Shown here in pieces: positions 46,256 through 56,124 of a stretch of 64,000 bases of DNA. Under the pieces are notes generated by a model that was not told the origin of the DNA, did no database searches, and saw only the letters and a list, made by a program, of their open reading frames with translations. A program made the translations under genes and the position numbers. How positions within the stretch are numbered: the stretch's first letter is position 1; the number at the start of each line of letters is the position of its first letter. Origin of the DNA: Microbacterium sp. EYE_78 (GTDB taxonomy: Bacteria; Actinomycetota; Actinomycetes; Actinomycetales; Microbacteriaceae); NCBI RefSeq assembly GCF_023149035.1, contig NZ_JAHXMY010000001.1:1-64000 (forward strand). The letters run 5' to 3'.

Positions 46256-48946
46256 ATGCCCCACTCGAAACGCACGGCCACCGGTGTGCTCGGAGGCGTC
46301 CTCGGCCTCATCGGCTTGAGCACCGTGGCCGGTCTTCTCGTCACGGCTACGGTCACTCCCGCCATCGCCGTCTCCGGCTACGCGGCCTCGAGCGCGATCG
46401 AGATGTTCGACAACATGCCGAGCTACCTCAAGATCGACAAGCTGATGCTGCCCTCGACGATCTACGTGAAGAACACCGAAGGCAAGAACGTCAAGCTGAC
46501 GGAGTTCTACGACCAGAACCGCATCCCGGTGACCTTCGACGAGGTCAACCCCGTGGTCTACGACGCATTCCTCTCGAGTGAGGACAAGAACTTCTACTCG
46601 CACGGCGGCATCGATCTGCTCGGCACGGTGAGCGCGCTCGCGCGCAACGCGAGCTCGGGATCGAACCGCGGCGGGTCCTCGATCACGCAGCAGTACGTCA
46701 AGAACGTCCTGCAGCAGAACTGCGAAGCGCAGGCCGAGAACTCCGAACAGGTCACGGCTTGCTACGACGAGAGCACCGCGAACGAGGGCACCGAAGGCTA
46801 CACGCGCAAGCTGCAAGAGATGCGGTACGCGATCCAGCTCGAGAAGGAGTACTCGAAGAACGAGATCCTCGTCGGGTACCTCAACATCGCCCACTTCGGT
46901 GGATCGACCTACGGCATCGGCGCCGCTGCCCGGCACTACTTCGACACGACGCCCGCCAAGCTGACGATCGGTCAGGCTGCGGTCATCGCCGGAATGGTGC
47001 AGTCTCCGAACACCCTCCGCATCGACAAGAAGGGCGGCACCCGCACGACAGCCGACGGCACCGCCGTCAACGGCGCGGAGGACGGGTACTCGCTCTCGAA
47101 GAACCGGCAGGTCTACGTTCTCGACCGCATGCTGCAGGACGGCAAGATCACGAAAGAGGAGCACGACGCCGCCGTCGACGCCCCGCTCGAACCGAAGATC
47201 ACGTCGCGACCCCAGGGATGCTCCGAAGCCACGGGTGCGGGGGGCGCGCAGTTCTTCTGCTCGTACGTCACCTCCATCATCCGCAACGATCCTGCGTTCG
47301 GCGAGGACGAGAACGACGGGATCTCCGCTCTGCGGCGCGGCGGCCTGAAGATCTACACCACGCTCGACGCCGCCCTGCAGAAGGCCGCCAACGAAGCGAT
47401 CTCGGTCGTGCCCGACAGCGTGGACTACATGGACCTCGGTTCTGCGGGCGTTCAGGTGGAAGTTGGGACCGGTCGGATCCTCTCCATGGTGCAGAACCGC
47501 CCGTGGGCCGACGATGCCGACGGGAAGACGACGACCCAGGTCAACTACAACGTCCGCGGGAAGAACGGCGGCGCGTCGGGCTTCTCCGCGGGCTCGACGT
47601 ACAAGGTCTTCAGCCTGATCAACTGGCTGCAGCAGGGTCACTCGGTGAACGAGATCGTCAACGGTCGCGTCGGCGAGAAGCGCGTCGAGACGTGCGACGG
47701 CCAGTACACGGATCAACCGGCCGACAACTCCCAGATCCCCGGACACATCGGCAACTTCGAAGGCAACTCCGGGTACAACGGCTCGGTCTACAGATTCACC
47801 AAGGACTCGCTGAACTCCGGCTTCCTCGCGATGGCGGAGAAGATCTCGATCTGCAGCACGAACCGCCTGGCGATGGACCTCGGGGTCATGCGCGGCGACG
47901 GCAAGCCGCTCGACGACCAGAACGTGCCGTACGACGTCCTGGGGTCGGGGAACGTCGCGCCTCTCGACATGGCGCAGGTGTACGCCGCGATCGCGGGCAA
48001 CGGCGTGCTGTGCGAGCCCAAGGCGATCGACCGCGTCGTGGACCAGGACGGGAACGACATGCCCATCCCGGAGACCACGTGCGAGCGGAAGATGACCGAG
48101 GCCGTCGCCTCGACGGCCGCGTACGCGCTGCGCGGCGTCATGCAGGGCGACGGCACCGGGTCCGGCGCGCGGACCTTCGACGGCGTCCCGATCATGGGCA
48201 AGACCGGCATCCACCAGTTCGAGCACACCTGGATGGACGGCGCCAGCACGAAGGTCGCCACGGTCGTCTGGGTGGGCAACGCGAACGCCACCAAGGTCGG
48301 CGACCGCGTGAAGAACATCAAGCTCGATGAGCACTGGGAGAGCGGCTACCGCCTGTCGCGCATCCGCAATGCGATCTGGCCGGACATGCAGCGTGCAGCC
48401 AATGCGCGGTACGGCGGCGACGCGTTCCCCGAACCGGATCGTGAACTCACCAAGCAGACCTACGTCACGCTCCCGAGCGTCATCGGTCTCGACACGGATG
48501 CAGCGACGGACCGCCTGCGGAATGCAGGCTTCAGCGTCAGCGTCGGCGACGCCGTGGACGCCACCGAGGCCGAGGGCACGATCGTCGAGCAGTCGCCGGG
48601 AGCCGGTCGGGTCGTCGCTGGGACGAACGTCACCATCCGCCCCAGCAACGGGCAGGGATCGACGGTGCCAGGCGTCGGGGGCACCCCGCAGCAGGCCGCG
48701 GACGCCCTCCGCGCAGCCGGGTTCACGAACCTCGCTCAGAGCTGCGAGCAGACCGAGGGTGCACCGCCCGAGGGCGTGGTGACCGGCACGGATCCGGCCG
48801 CGGGCGAGACCGTGTCGCGTTCGCAGACCATCACCATCGAGTTCCAGGCGCCCGACTGCGGCGGTGGCCAGGGCGGCGGCGAGAACGACGACGCACCCGG
48901 CAACGGCAATGGAAACGGCAACGGCCGTGGCAACGGCGACGGCTGA
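46256..48946 (+). CDS. class A penicillin-binding protein with PASTA domains
   Basis: The 896-residue bifunctional enzyme builds peptidoglycan. It has an N-terminal membrane helix (about 12-42), a glycosyltransferase domain (Glu109 in SSEDKNFYSHGG; GGSSITQQYVKN), and a transpeptidase domain with Ser447-x-x-Lys450 (STYK), Ser518-Leu-Asn520, and Lys649-Thr-Gly651. Two C-terminal PASTA domains (about 742-805 and 810-870) are followed by a Gly/Asn tail. PASTA domains bind muropeptides. It is predicted outside the membrane and overlaps no neighbour; the phosphoesterase gene begins directly after its stop. Confidence 0.95.
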   Translation: MPHSKRTATGVLGGVLGLIGLSTVAGLLVTATVTPAIAVSGYAASSAIEMFDNMPSYLKIDKLMLPSTIYVKNTEGKNVKLTEFYDQNRIPVTFDEVNPVVYDAFLSSEDKNFYSHGGIDLLGTVSALARNASSGSNRGGSSITQQYVKNVLQQNCEAQAENSEQVTACYDESTANEGTEGYTRKLQEMRYAIQLEKEYSKNEILVGYLNIAHFGGSTYGIGAAARHYFDTTPAKLTIGQAAVIAGMVQSPNTLRIDKKGGTRTTADGTAVNGAEDGYSLSKNRQVYVLDRMLQDGKITKEEHDAAVDAPLEPKITSRPQGCSEATGAGGAQFFCSYVTSIIRNDPAFGEDENDGISALRRGGLKIYTTLDAALQKAANEAISVVPDSVDYMDLGSAGVQVEVGTGRILSMVQNRPWADDADGKTTTQVNYNVRGKNGGASGFSAGSTYKVFSLINWLQQGHSVNEIVNGRVGEKRVETCDGQYTDQPADNSQIPGHIGNFEGNSGYNGSVYRFTKDSLNSGFLAMAEKISICSTNRLAMDLGVMRGDGKPLDDQNVPYDVLGSGNVAPLDMAQVYAAIAGNGVLCEPKAIDRVVDQDGNDMPIPETTCERKMTEAVASTAAYALRGVMQGDGTGSGARTFDGVPIMGKTGIHQFEHTWMDGASTKVATVVWVGNANATKVGDRVKNIKLDEHWESGYRLSRIRNAIWPDMQRAANARYGGDAFPEPDRELTKQTYVTLPSVIGLDTDAATDRLRNAGFSVSVGDAVDATEAEGTIVEQSPGAGRVVAGTNVTIRPSNGQGSTVPGVGGTPQQAADALRAAGFTNLAQSCEQTEGAPPEGVVTGTDPAAGETVSRSQTITIEFQAPDCGGGQGGGENDDAPGNGNGNGNGRGNGDG

Positions 48947-49912
48947 GTGACCACGCCGACACGCACCGCCCTCGCCGCGCTGAGCGCGGCGGGGGCGGTC
49001 GGCGTCGCCGCGGGCGTCTGGGGCGTCGGTATCGAGCGCTATCTGTTCACGGTTCGTCGTCACGATCTGCAGGTTCTGCCGTTCGGCTCGCCGTCGGTGA
49101 CCGTCCTGCACCTCTCCGATGCCCACATGGCGCCGTGGCAGCACCGCAAGCAGCGATGGATCGCCGGGGTGGCCGAGGCGGTACAGCCGGACCTCGTGAT
49201 CAACACGGGCGACAACCTCGGGCACGAGCGCGGATTGGACGGCATCCGTGACGCCTTCGCGCCCTTGCGGGGCGTTCCGGGCTTCGTCGTCCACGGATCC
49301 AATGACAAGGTCGCCCCCAGTGGGCGGAACCCGTTCAAGTACTTCACCGGCCCGTCGCACCACCCCGTCTTCGCGCCCTCCCTCGACGTCGATGCGCTCG
49401 ACGACTACCTCGCCGGCCTCGGCCTGACGCTGCTCGACAACACCGCAGCGAGCCTCGTCGTCGGCAACCTCCGCATCGACGCACTCGGCGTCGACGACGC
49501 GCACCGCGAATGGGACGACCTGGACGCGGCCGAGGCCGCCTACGAGTCGCTCCCCGACACCGATGCGCCGCGCCTCCGCCTCGGGATCACGCACGCTCCG
49601 TACCGCCGCGTGCTCGACCGCTTCACGCGGACGGGCGTCGACATGATCTTCGGCGGGCACACCCACGGCGGTCAGGTGCGCATCCCGTTCGCCAAGAAGG
49701 CGCTGGTGGCCAATTGCGACATCCCGCTCGATCAGGCACGGGGTCTCAGCACCTGGACGCACGCCGGCCGACGGGTGCCGTTGAACGTCAGCGCCGGGCT
49801 CGGCCACTCCATCTACGCGCCAGTCCGCTTCGGATGCCTCCCAGAGGCATCCGTGCTGACGCTGCGGGCGCGAGCCGCCGCCGATTCGTCCGAGAGGCCC
49901 TCCACGGGGTAA
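48947..49912 (+). CDS. membrane-anchored metallophosphoesterase (YkuE type)
   Basis: The 321-residue protein has one N-terminal helix (about 10-26), then the calcineurin-like sequence: LHLSDAHM, NTGDN, HGSND, THAP, GGHTHGG. All metal-ligand positions (Asp, His, Asn, His, His) are present. It is expected to act outside the membrane on a phosphate ester. The GTG directly follows the PBP stop, indicating coupling; a role in the cell wall is plausible but unproven. Confidence 0.9.
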   Translation: MTTPTRTALAALSAAGAVGVAAGVWGVGIERYLFTVRRHDLQVLPFGSPSVTVLHLSDAHMAPWQHRKQRWIAGVAEAVQPDLVINTGDNLGHERGLDGIRDAFAPLRGVPGFVVHGSNDKVAPSGRNPFKYFTGPSHHPVFAPSLDVDALDDYLAGLGLTLLDNTAASLVVGNLRIDALGVDDAHREWDDLDAAEAAYESLPDTDAPRLRLGITHAPYRRVLDRFTRTGVDMIFGGHTHGGQVRIPFAKKALVANCDIPLDQARGLSTWTHAGRRVPLNVSAGLGHSIYAPVRFGCLPEASVLTLRARAAADSSERPSTG

Positions 49913-49928
49913 GCTTGGAGGGTTGCCA

Positions 49929-50002
49929 CGGGGTGTGGCGCAGCTTGGTAGCGCGCGTCGTTCGGGACGACGAGGCCGCAGGTTCAAATCCTGTCACCCC
50001 GA
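49929..50002 (+). tRNA. tRNA-Pro (anticodon CGG)
   Basis: The acceptor stem CGGGGTG / CACCCCG, D arm, anticodon stem CGTCG/CGACG with loop TTCGGGA, and T arm (GCAGG-TTCAAAT-CCTGT) are all present. Discriminator A; CCA is not encoded. Anticodon CGG reads CCG. A -10-like TAAGCT (49910-49915) overlaps the stop codon of the phosphoesterase gene. Confidence 0.96.
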
Positions 50003-50011
50003 CAGCAGAGA

Positions 50012-50036
50012 GGCTCCGCCGGACACCGGCGGGGCC
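50012..50036 (+). terminator. terminator after tRNA-Pro
   Basis: An 11-bp stem (50012-50022 / 50026-50036, one G-U) with a 3-nt loop, followed by CTTTCG-type sequence. It sits 10 nt downstream of the tRNA. Confidence 0.7.
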
Positions 50037-50088
50037 TTTCGCATCCCTCCTCGGAGGGGCCATCCTCACTCCCGCAGAACGGAGCATC

Positions 50089-50853
50089 ATGACCTCTCCG
50101 CGCCTCATCGCATTCGACCTCGACGACACGCTCGCCCCCTCGAAGACGGCGATCGATCCGCGCATGGGCGACCTCCTCCTCGGTCTCGCCGACCGCGTCG
50201 AGGTCGCGATCATCTCGGGCGGTCAGCTGCAGCAGTTCCAGTCCCAGGTGGTCGAGCGCCTGCCGCAGACGGACGCCGCGACCCTGTCGCGCTTCCACCT
50301 GATGCCGACCTGCGGAACCCAGTACTACCGTCTGACCGAGGACGGGATCGAGACGATCTACGCCCTCTCGCTCACCGAGGACGAGAAGGCACGCGCGCTG
50401 TCCGCCGTCGAGGAGGAGGCCGTGCGGCTGGGCCTCTGGGAGACCGAGACCTGGGGCCCGATCCTCGAGGACCGCGGATCCCAGATCACCTTCTCCGCGC
50501 TCGGCCAGGCAGCACCGTTGGACGCCAAAACCGCGTGGGATCCGACCGGTGCGAAGAAGAACGCGCTCCGCGACGCGGTGGCCGCCCGCATCCCGGATCT
50601 GGAGGTGCGTTCCGGAGGATCGACCTCGGTCGACATCACCCATCGCGGGATCGACAAGGCTTACGGCATGCGCAAGCTCGCCGAGCAGACCGGCATCCAC
50701 CTCGACGACATGCTCTTCGTGGGCGACCGTCTCGACGAGCACGGCAACGACTACCCCGTGCTCGCCATGGGAGTGACCTGCCACGCCGTCGAGGGCTGGG
50801 AGGACACCGCCGCCTACCTCGACGACCTCATCCCGTCGCTGCCGGCGCGCTGA
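50089..50853 (+). CDS. HAD-IIB phosphatase, similar to eukaryotic-type phosphomannomutase
   Basis: The 254-residue protein has FDLDDTLAPSK (nucleophile Asp, HAD motif I), IISGGQLQQFQ (motif II), and THRGIDKAYGMRKL...LFVGDRLDEHGNDYPVLAMG (motifs III/IV, cap-containing). The GDxxxxxGNDxP ending resembles PMM2-type enzymes rather than small Cof phosphatases. The catalytic second Asp is present (DLDD). Substrate unknown. It begins 52 nt after the tRNA-Pro terminator and converges with tdk with only 6 bp between stops. Confidence 0.82.
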   Translation: MTSPRLIAFDLDDTLAPSKTAIDPRMGDLLLGLADRVEVAIISGGQLQQFQSQVVERLPQTDAATLSRFHLMPTCGTQYYRLTEDGIETIYALSLTEDEKARALSAVEEEAVRLGLWETETWGPILEDRGSQITFSALGQAAPLDAKTAWDPTGAKKNALRDAVAARIPDLEVRSGGSTSVDITHRGIDKAYGMRKLAEQTGIHLDDMLFVGDRLDEHGNDYPVLAMGVTCHAVEGWEDTAAYLDDLIPSLPAR

Positions 50854-50859
50854 GACCGG

Positions 50860-51498
50860 TCAGCGCAGCCGTCCGCCGGACTCCCGCAGGTAGCACCGGG
50901 CGCACATCGACTCGTAGGTGACCCGGTCGGCCGTGAGCTCGTCGATCGCGACCTGGTCGCCGTCGAAGACGAACCGTCCGCCGACGAGTCGCGCGTTGAA
51001 GAGCGCCTTGCTGCCGCAGCGGCAGATGGTCTTGAGCTCCTCAAGACTGTGGCTCAGTTCCATCAGGCGCGCCGAGCCCGGGAACGCCCGCGTCTGGAAG
51101 TCGGTGCGGATGCCGTACGCGAGCACCGGGATGCCGTCCTCCACCGCGATCCGCAGCAGGTCGTCGGCCTGCTCGGGCGTCAGGAACTGGGCCTCGTCGA
51201 CGAGCAGGCACGCGACGTCCTCGCGCGCGTCGGGGACGAGCGCCGCGCGGGCCTCGAGTTGGACGCGCTGACGATGCGTCGCGAAGCGCGCGCGGAGGTC
51301 GTCGTCGCGACCGACCAGGAAATCCACGGTCCGCTCGACACCGAGGCGGCTCGAGATCTGGTCGGCGCCCTTCGTGTCGATCTCGGGCTTGGCCAGCAGC
51401 ACGTGCTGACCGCGCTCCTCGTAGTTGTAGGCCGCCTGCAGGAGCGCCGTCGACTTCCCGGAGTTCATCGCCCCGTAGCGGAAGTACAGTTTCGCCAC
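50860..51498 (-). CDS. tdk: thymidine kinase
   Basis: The 212-residue enzyme salvages thymidine. The P-loop is GAMNSGKST; VDEAQFL (catalytic Glu) and YGIRTDFQTRAFPGS are the lasso and substrate loop. The zinc site is two CxxC-type pairs (CRCG...CARC). It matches type II TK length. Start ATG; 7 bp from the mqo stop on the same strand. Confidence 0.95.
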   Translation of the reverse strand: MAKLYFRYGAMNSGKSTALLQAAYNYEERGQHVLLAKPEIDTKGADQISSRLGVERTVDFLVGRDDDLRARFATHRQRVQLEARAALVPDAREDVACLLVDEAQFLTPEQADDLLRIAVEDGIPVLAYGIRTDFQTRAFPGSARLMELSHSLEELKTICRCGSKALFNARLVGGRFVFDGDQVAIDELTADRVTYESMCARCYLRESGGRLR

Positions 51499-51505
51499 GC
51501 GCGCC

Positions 51506-53056
51506 TCAGGGGTTGATGTGCAGCGCCGCGGCGGTGGCGTCCAGCACGCTGCGCGCCGTCTCGGGGTCGTCGTTGAGGGTCGTGCCGTACGTCGGGATGA
51601 GGGCCCGCAGTTTCGGCTCCCACGCGGGAAGACGGTCGGGGAAGCAGGTCCTCAGGAGCCCCAGCATGATGGATGCCCCGGTGGAGGCGCCCGGCGAGGC
51701 GCCCAAGAGGCCTGCGATGCTCCCGTCCGCGGAGCTCACGACCTCGGTGCCGAACTGCAGCACGCCGCCCTTCTTCGGGTCCTTCTTCATGACCTGCGCA
51801 CGCTGCCCGGCCTGCAGGAGCTCCCAGTCCTCGCCCTTCGCGCTCGGCATGAAGTCGCGCAGCGAGTCCACCTTCTTCGCGTGACTCTTCAGCAGCTCGC
51901 TGACGAGGTACTTGATGAGGCCCGGGTTGTCGATCGCGACCTTGAGCATCGGCAGGATGTTGCCGGGGCGGACCTGCGCGACGATGTCGGTGACGCGCCC
52001 GTTCTTGAGGAACTTGGGGCTGAAGGTCGCGAACGGCCCGAACAGGAGCGAGGCCTCACCGTCGACGACGCGCGTGTCGAGGTGGGGCACCGACATGGGC
52101 GGAGCCCCCACGGACGCTTGCGAGTAGACCTTCGCCTTGTGCTGGGCGACGAGTGCCGGGTTCGAGGTCTTCAGCCACTGGCCGCCGATGGGGAACACGC
52201 CGTAGCCGGAGATCTCGGGGATGCCGGAGCGCTGCAGCAGCTTGATGGCCCAGCCGCCGGCGCCCACGAAGACGAACCGGGCACGCACCTTGCCGGGCGT
52301 CCGGCCGACGGTGTGCCGGTACGTGACCTCCCACGTGCCGTCCTTCCGGCGGTCGAGGTCGCGGACCTCGCGGTTCGTCTCGACGTCGACACCCTGCTCA
52401 GCGAGGTGGTCGAAAAGCTGTCGCGTGAGCGCACCGAAGTCGACGTCGGTCCCGGCGGGGACCCGGGTCGCCGCGAACGGCTCGCCCTTCCGTCGCTGCT
52501 GCATCAGCAGCGGCGCCCACTGGTTGATGACCCGGGAGTCCTCGGAGTACTCGATGCCCGCGAACAGGGGCTGCTCCTTCAGGACCTCGTAGCGCTTCTT
52601 GAGGAATGCGACGTCCTTCTCGCCCCGCACGAACGTCATGTGCGGCGTCGCGTTGATGAAGGTGGACGGCTCATCGAGCACGCCCTGCTCGACGAGGGCG
52701 CTCCACAGCTGACGGGACTGCTGGAACTGCTCGTTGATGCCGATCGCCTTCACGGGGTCGATCGTCCCGTCGGGCGCCTCGGGCGTGTAGTTCAGCTCGC
52801 AGAGGGCGGCGTGGCCGGTCCCCGCGTTGTTCCACGCGTTGGAGGACTCCTGAGCGACCTCCGACAGACGCTCGAAGACGCCGATCTTCCATCCCGGCTC
52901 GAGCTGGGTGAGGAGTGTCCCCAGCGTGGCGCTCATGATGCCGCCGCCGATGAGGATGGCGTCGTACGTGTCCTCCGGACTCACCGAGGCCGGACCCGCT
53001 GCGGCGGCGTTCTCGGCGGCGTTCTCGTCTGCTCCGGAGTTGTCAGTCACGGTCAT
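51506..53056 (-). CDS. mqo: malate:quinone oxidoreductase
   Basis: The 516-residue FAD enzyme oxidises malate to oxaloacetate and reduces the membrane quinone pool. The dinucleotide site is DAILIGGGIMSATLG, NNAGTGHAALCELNYTP is family-diagnostic, and the end PTYGTTLNDDPETARSVLDATAAALHI is well conserved. An Ala/Glu-rich ~28-residue N tail precedes it. No membrane helix, so it is peripheral. The start is ATG 53056. Confidence 0.96.
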   Translation of the reverse strand: MTVTDNSGADENAAENAAAAGPASVSPEDTYDAILIGGGIMSATLGTLLTQLEPGWKIGVFERLSEVAQESSNAWNNAGTGHAALCELNYTPEAPDGTIDPVKAIGINEQFQQSRQLWSALVEQGVLDEPSTFINATPHMTFVRGEKDVAFLKKRYEVLKEQPLFAGIEYSEDSRVINQWAPLLMQQRRKGEPFAATRVPAGTDVDFGALTRQLFDHLAEQGVDVETNREVRDLDRRKDGTWEVTYRHTVGRTPGKVRARFVFVGAGGWAIKLLQRSGIPEISGYGVFPIGGQWLKTSNPALVAQHKAKVYSQASVGAPPMSVPHLDTRVVDGEASLLFGPFATFSPKFLKNGRVTDIVAQVRPGNILPMLKVAIDNPGLIKYLVSELLKSHAKKVDSLRDFMPSAKGEDWELLQAGQRAQVMKKDPKKGGVLQFGTEVVSSADGSIAGLLGASPGASTGASIMLGLLRTCFPDRLPAWEPKLRALIPTYGTTLNDDPETARSVLDATAAALHINP

Positions 53057-53143
53057 CCAGTCTACGTCTCCCCCGCGCCGGCGATCGTCGTGGGCGGGCA
53101 CTGCGGGGCGCAGGAAACCGGGTTCTTTCCGCAGGTGAAGGGG

Positions 53144-53173
53144 CGGATGCCGGAGGCGGGCACCCGGCATCCG
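53144..53173 (-). terminator. terminator hairpin after asd
   Basis: A 10-bp perfect stem (53164-53173 / 53144-53153) with a 10-nt loop begins 1 nt after the asd stop codon on the minus strand. It has a CCCCTTC tail rather than a strong U-tract. Confidence 0.65.
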
Positions 53174-53174
53174 G

Positions 53175-54398
<1,224 letters not shown>

Positions 54399-55313
54399 TC
54401 AGGTCCAGCTGCGCAGCTTCTCGGGGTTCCGCATGATCCAGACGTCGGTGACGCGGTCGGCATCCGTCGCGAAGGTCACGACGGCGGCGACCTCGCCGCC
54501 GAGCCGGATCGCGATACCGGCGCCGTCACCCGTCTCGACCGGCTCGTACCGCGCCGCGGGCTCCTTTCCAGCGAGCCCGATGAGGAAGCGCGCGACGTGG
54601 TCGGCGCCCCGCACCGGCCGCCGGGCCGCGGAGACCACCCCGCCGCCGTCCGACACGAGCACGACGCCGGGCGCGAGGACGCCCACGAGCGCGTCCAGAC
54701 GACCCGTCGCACTCGCGGCCGCGAACGCGGCGACGACCTCGTCGTGCCGCCGCCTCGCGACCGACGCTCCGGCCCTGCGCCCGGCGTGCCGACGGGCGGA
54801 TGCCGCGAGCTGCCGACACGCGGCGGACGAGCGCCCCAGCACCTCGCCGATCTCATCGAACGGGACGTCGAACACGTCGTGCAGCACGAATGCGACGCGC
54901 TCCGCGGGGGTGAGCGTCTCGAGGACGATGAGGAGCGCCGTCGAGACGCTCTCGGCCTGCACCGCGGCGCGCTCGGGATCCGGTGTCGCCGCGCTCGATC
55001 CGAGGGGCACCGGCTCGGGGAGCCACTCGCCCACGTAGTGCTCCCGTCTGCGGCGGGCCGAGCCGAGCACGTCGAGACAGATGCGTCCCGTCGTCCGCAT
55101 GAGCCACGCGCCGGGCGACACGACGGACGCACGTGCGTCCGGCGCCAGCCGCACCCACCGGACGAAGGCCTCCTGCACGGCTTCCTCTGCATCGGCGAGG
55201 CTGCCGAGCATCCGGTAGGCCGCCGCGATCAGGACGGACCGGTGCGCGTCGACGTCCGCCGAGTCCCGCGCGGGGGTCGCCGCGGCATCCCTCATCGCAT
55301 CTCCGTCCCGCAC
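54399..55313 (-). CDS. ECF41-type sigma factor (SigJ-like) with SnoaL-like C-terminal domain
   Basis: The 304-residue protein has sigma region 2 (AAYRMLGSLADAEEAVQEAFVRWVR) and region 4 (LTPAERVAFVLHDVFDVPFDEIGEVLGRSSAACRQLAASARRH). The ECF41 marker WLPEP occurs between them. A SnoaL-like C-terminal domain carries DGGG at the regulatory site, followed by Val where the family usually has Lys (DGGGK). ECF41 sigma factors are regulated by this fused domain, not by an anti-sigma protein. It is divergent from an NAD(P)-binding protein gene, its likely target. Start ATG 55313, or 55295. Confidence 0.9.
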   Translation of the reverse strand: MRDGDAMRDAAATPARDSADVDAHRSVLIAAAYRMLGSLADAEEAVQEAFVRWVRLAPDARASVVSPGAWLMRTTGRICLDVLGSARRRREHYVGEWLPEPVPLGSSAATPDPERAAVQAESVSTALLIVLETLTPAERVAFVLHDVFDVPFDEIGEVLGRSSAACRQLAASARRHAGRRAGASVARRRHDEVVAAFAAASATGRLDALVGVLAPGVVLVSDGGGVVSAARRPVRGADHVARFLIGLAGKEPAARYEPVETGDGAGIAIRLGGEVAAVVTFATDADRVTDVWIMRNPEKLRSWT

Positions 55314-55339
55314 CTCACATCCGGGGAGGCTGCATCGTC
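55313..55339 (+). promoter_or_regulatory. ECF41-type promoter of the oxidoreductase gene
   Basis: CCTCACA (55313-55319), a 16-nt spacer, and CGTC (55336-55339) match the ECF41 consensus TGTCACA-N16-CGTC as I recall it, with two mismatches in the first box. It points at the oxidoreductase, which starts at 55371 after GGAGGGA. The first box overlaps the start codon of the divergent sigma gene. Confidence 0.6.
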
Positions 55340-55370
55340 ATCACAGTGACACACCTTCGGAGGGAGCGAC

Positions 55371-56114
55371 ATGAGGATCGCAGTGGCAGGCGGAACGGGA
55401 ACGGTCGGACGACTCGTGGTGGAGCACGCGCGACGCGAAGGGCACGACGCCGTCGTCCTGTCGCGGGCGGCCGGGGTCGACCTGCGCGACGCACAGGCGG
55501 TGAGGCGGGCGCTGCGCGGTGCGGACGCGGTGGTGGATGCGGCGAGTACCGCGACGACGAGCGGGCCGCGAGCGACGGAGTTCTTCACGGCGACGTCAAA
55601 GATCCTGCTCGCCGCGGCTGAGCAAGAGTCGGTCCCCCACGTCGTGCTGCTGTCGATCGTCGGGATCGATCGGAACCCGAACGGCTACTACGCCGGCAAG
55701 GTCGCGCAGGAGGCGCTGTACGAGGACGCCCCGGTGCCGTGGACGATCCTCCGGGCGACCCAGTTCCACGAATTCGCGGGGCAAGTGGCGGCGCAGGCCT
55801 CCCTCGGTCCGCTGCAGCTCGCACCCCGGGCGCGGGTACAGCCCATCGCGGCGGCCGAGGTGGCGGCGAGGCTCGTCGAGCTGGCCGCGGCAGGGGCCCA
55901 GGGCCGGGCTCGCGACATCGCCGGCCCGCACGAGGAGCGCCTCGAACGGATGATCCGCGCGTGGGTGCGTCGGCACGGTGCGAGACGACCCGTGGTGCCG
56001 CTCAACGTGCCGGGGGCGCAGATGCGCGGCCTGCGTCGCGGGCTGGCGCTGCCCGGCGCGCAGGCGAGTCTCATCGGGCCGACGTTCGATGAGTGGCTGA
56101 CGGCGCTCGGGTGA
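55371..56114 (+). CDS. NAD(P)H-binding protein, atypical SDR (NmrA-like)
   Basis: The 247-residue protein has the cofactor motif VAGGTGTVG near the N terminus, an extended-SDR pattern (VVLLSIVGIDRNPNGYYAGKVAQEALYEDAPVPWTILRATQFHEFAGQ), and no catalytic Tyr-x3-Lys in the classical place; YYAGK is the nearest. It may sense redox or quinone state, as NmrA/QOR2-like proteins do, or reduce an unknown substrate. Its promoter looks ECF41-dependent. It ends 10 bp from the convergent lysC stop. Confidence 0.88.
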   Translation: MRIAVAGGTGTVGRLVVEHARREGHDAVVLSRAAGVDLRDAQAVRRALRGADAVVDAASTATTSGPRATEFFTATSKILLAAAEQESVPHVVLLSIVGIDRNPNGYYAGKVAQEALYEDAPVPWTILRATQFHEFAGQVAAQASLGPLQLAPRARVQPIAAAEVAARLVELAAAGAQGRARDIAGPHEERLERMIRAWVRRHGARRPVVPLNVPGAQMRGLRRGLALPGAQASLIGPTFDEWLTALG

Positions 56115-56124
56115 GCGCCGCCCG

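Noticed and set aside
46178..49987. A 1269-codon open frame on the minus strand over the PBP and phosphoesterase genes
   Set aside because: It is an antisense shadow of high-GC coding DNA with Arg/Val/Asp-rich, domainless protein; the plus-strand genes have clear domains and catalytic residues.
49929..50002. Integration site or genomic island at the tRNA-Pro or tRNA-Thr genes
   Set aside because: No integrase, no repeated tRNA 3' end and no change in gene style beside either tRNA.
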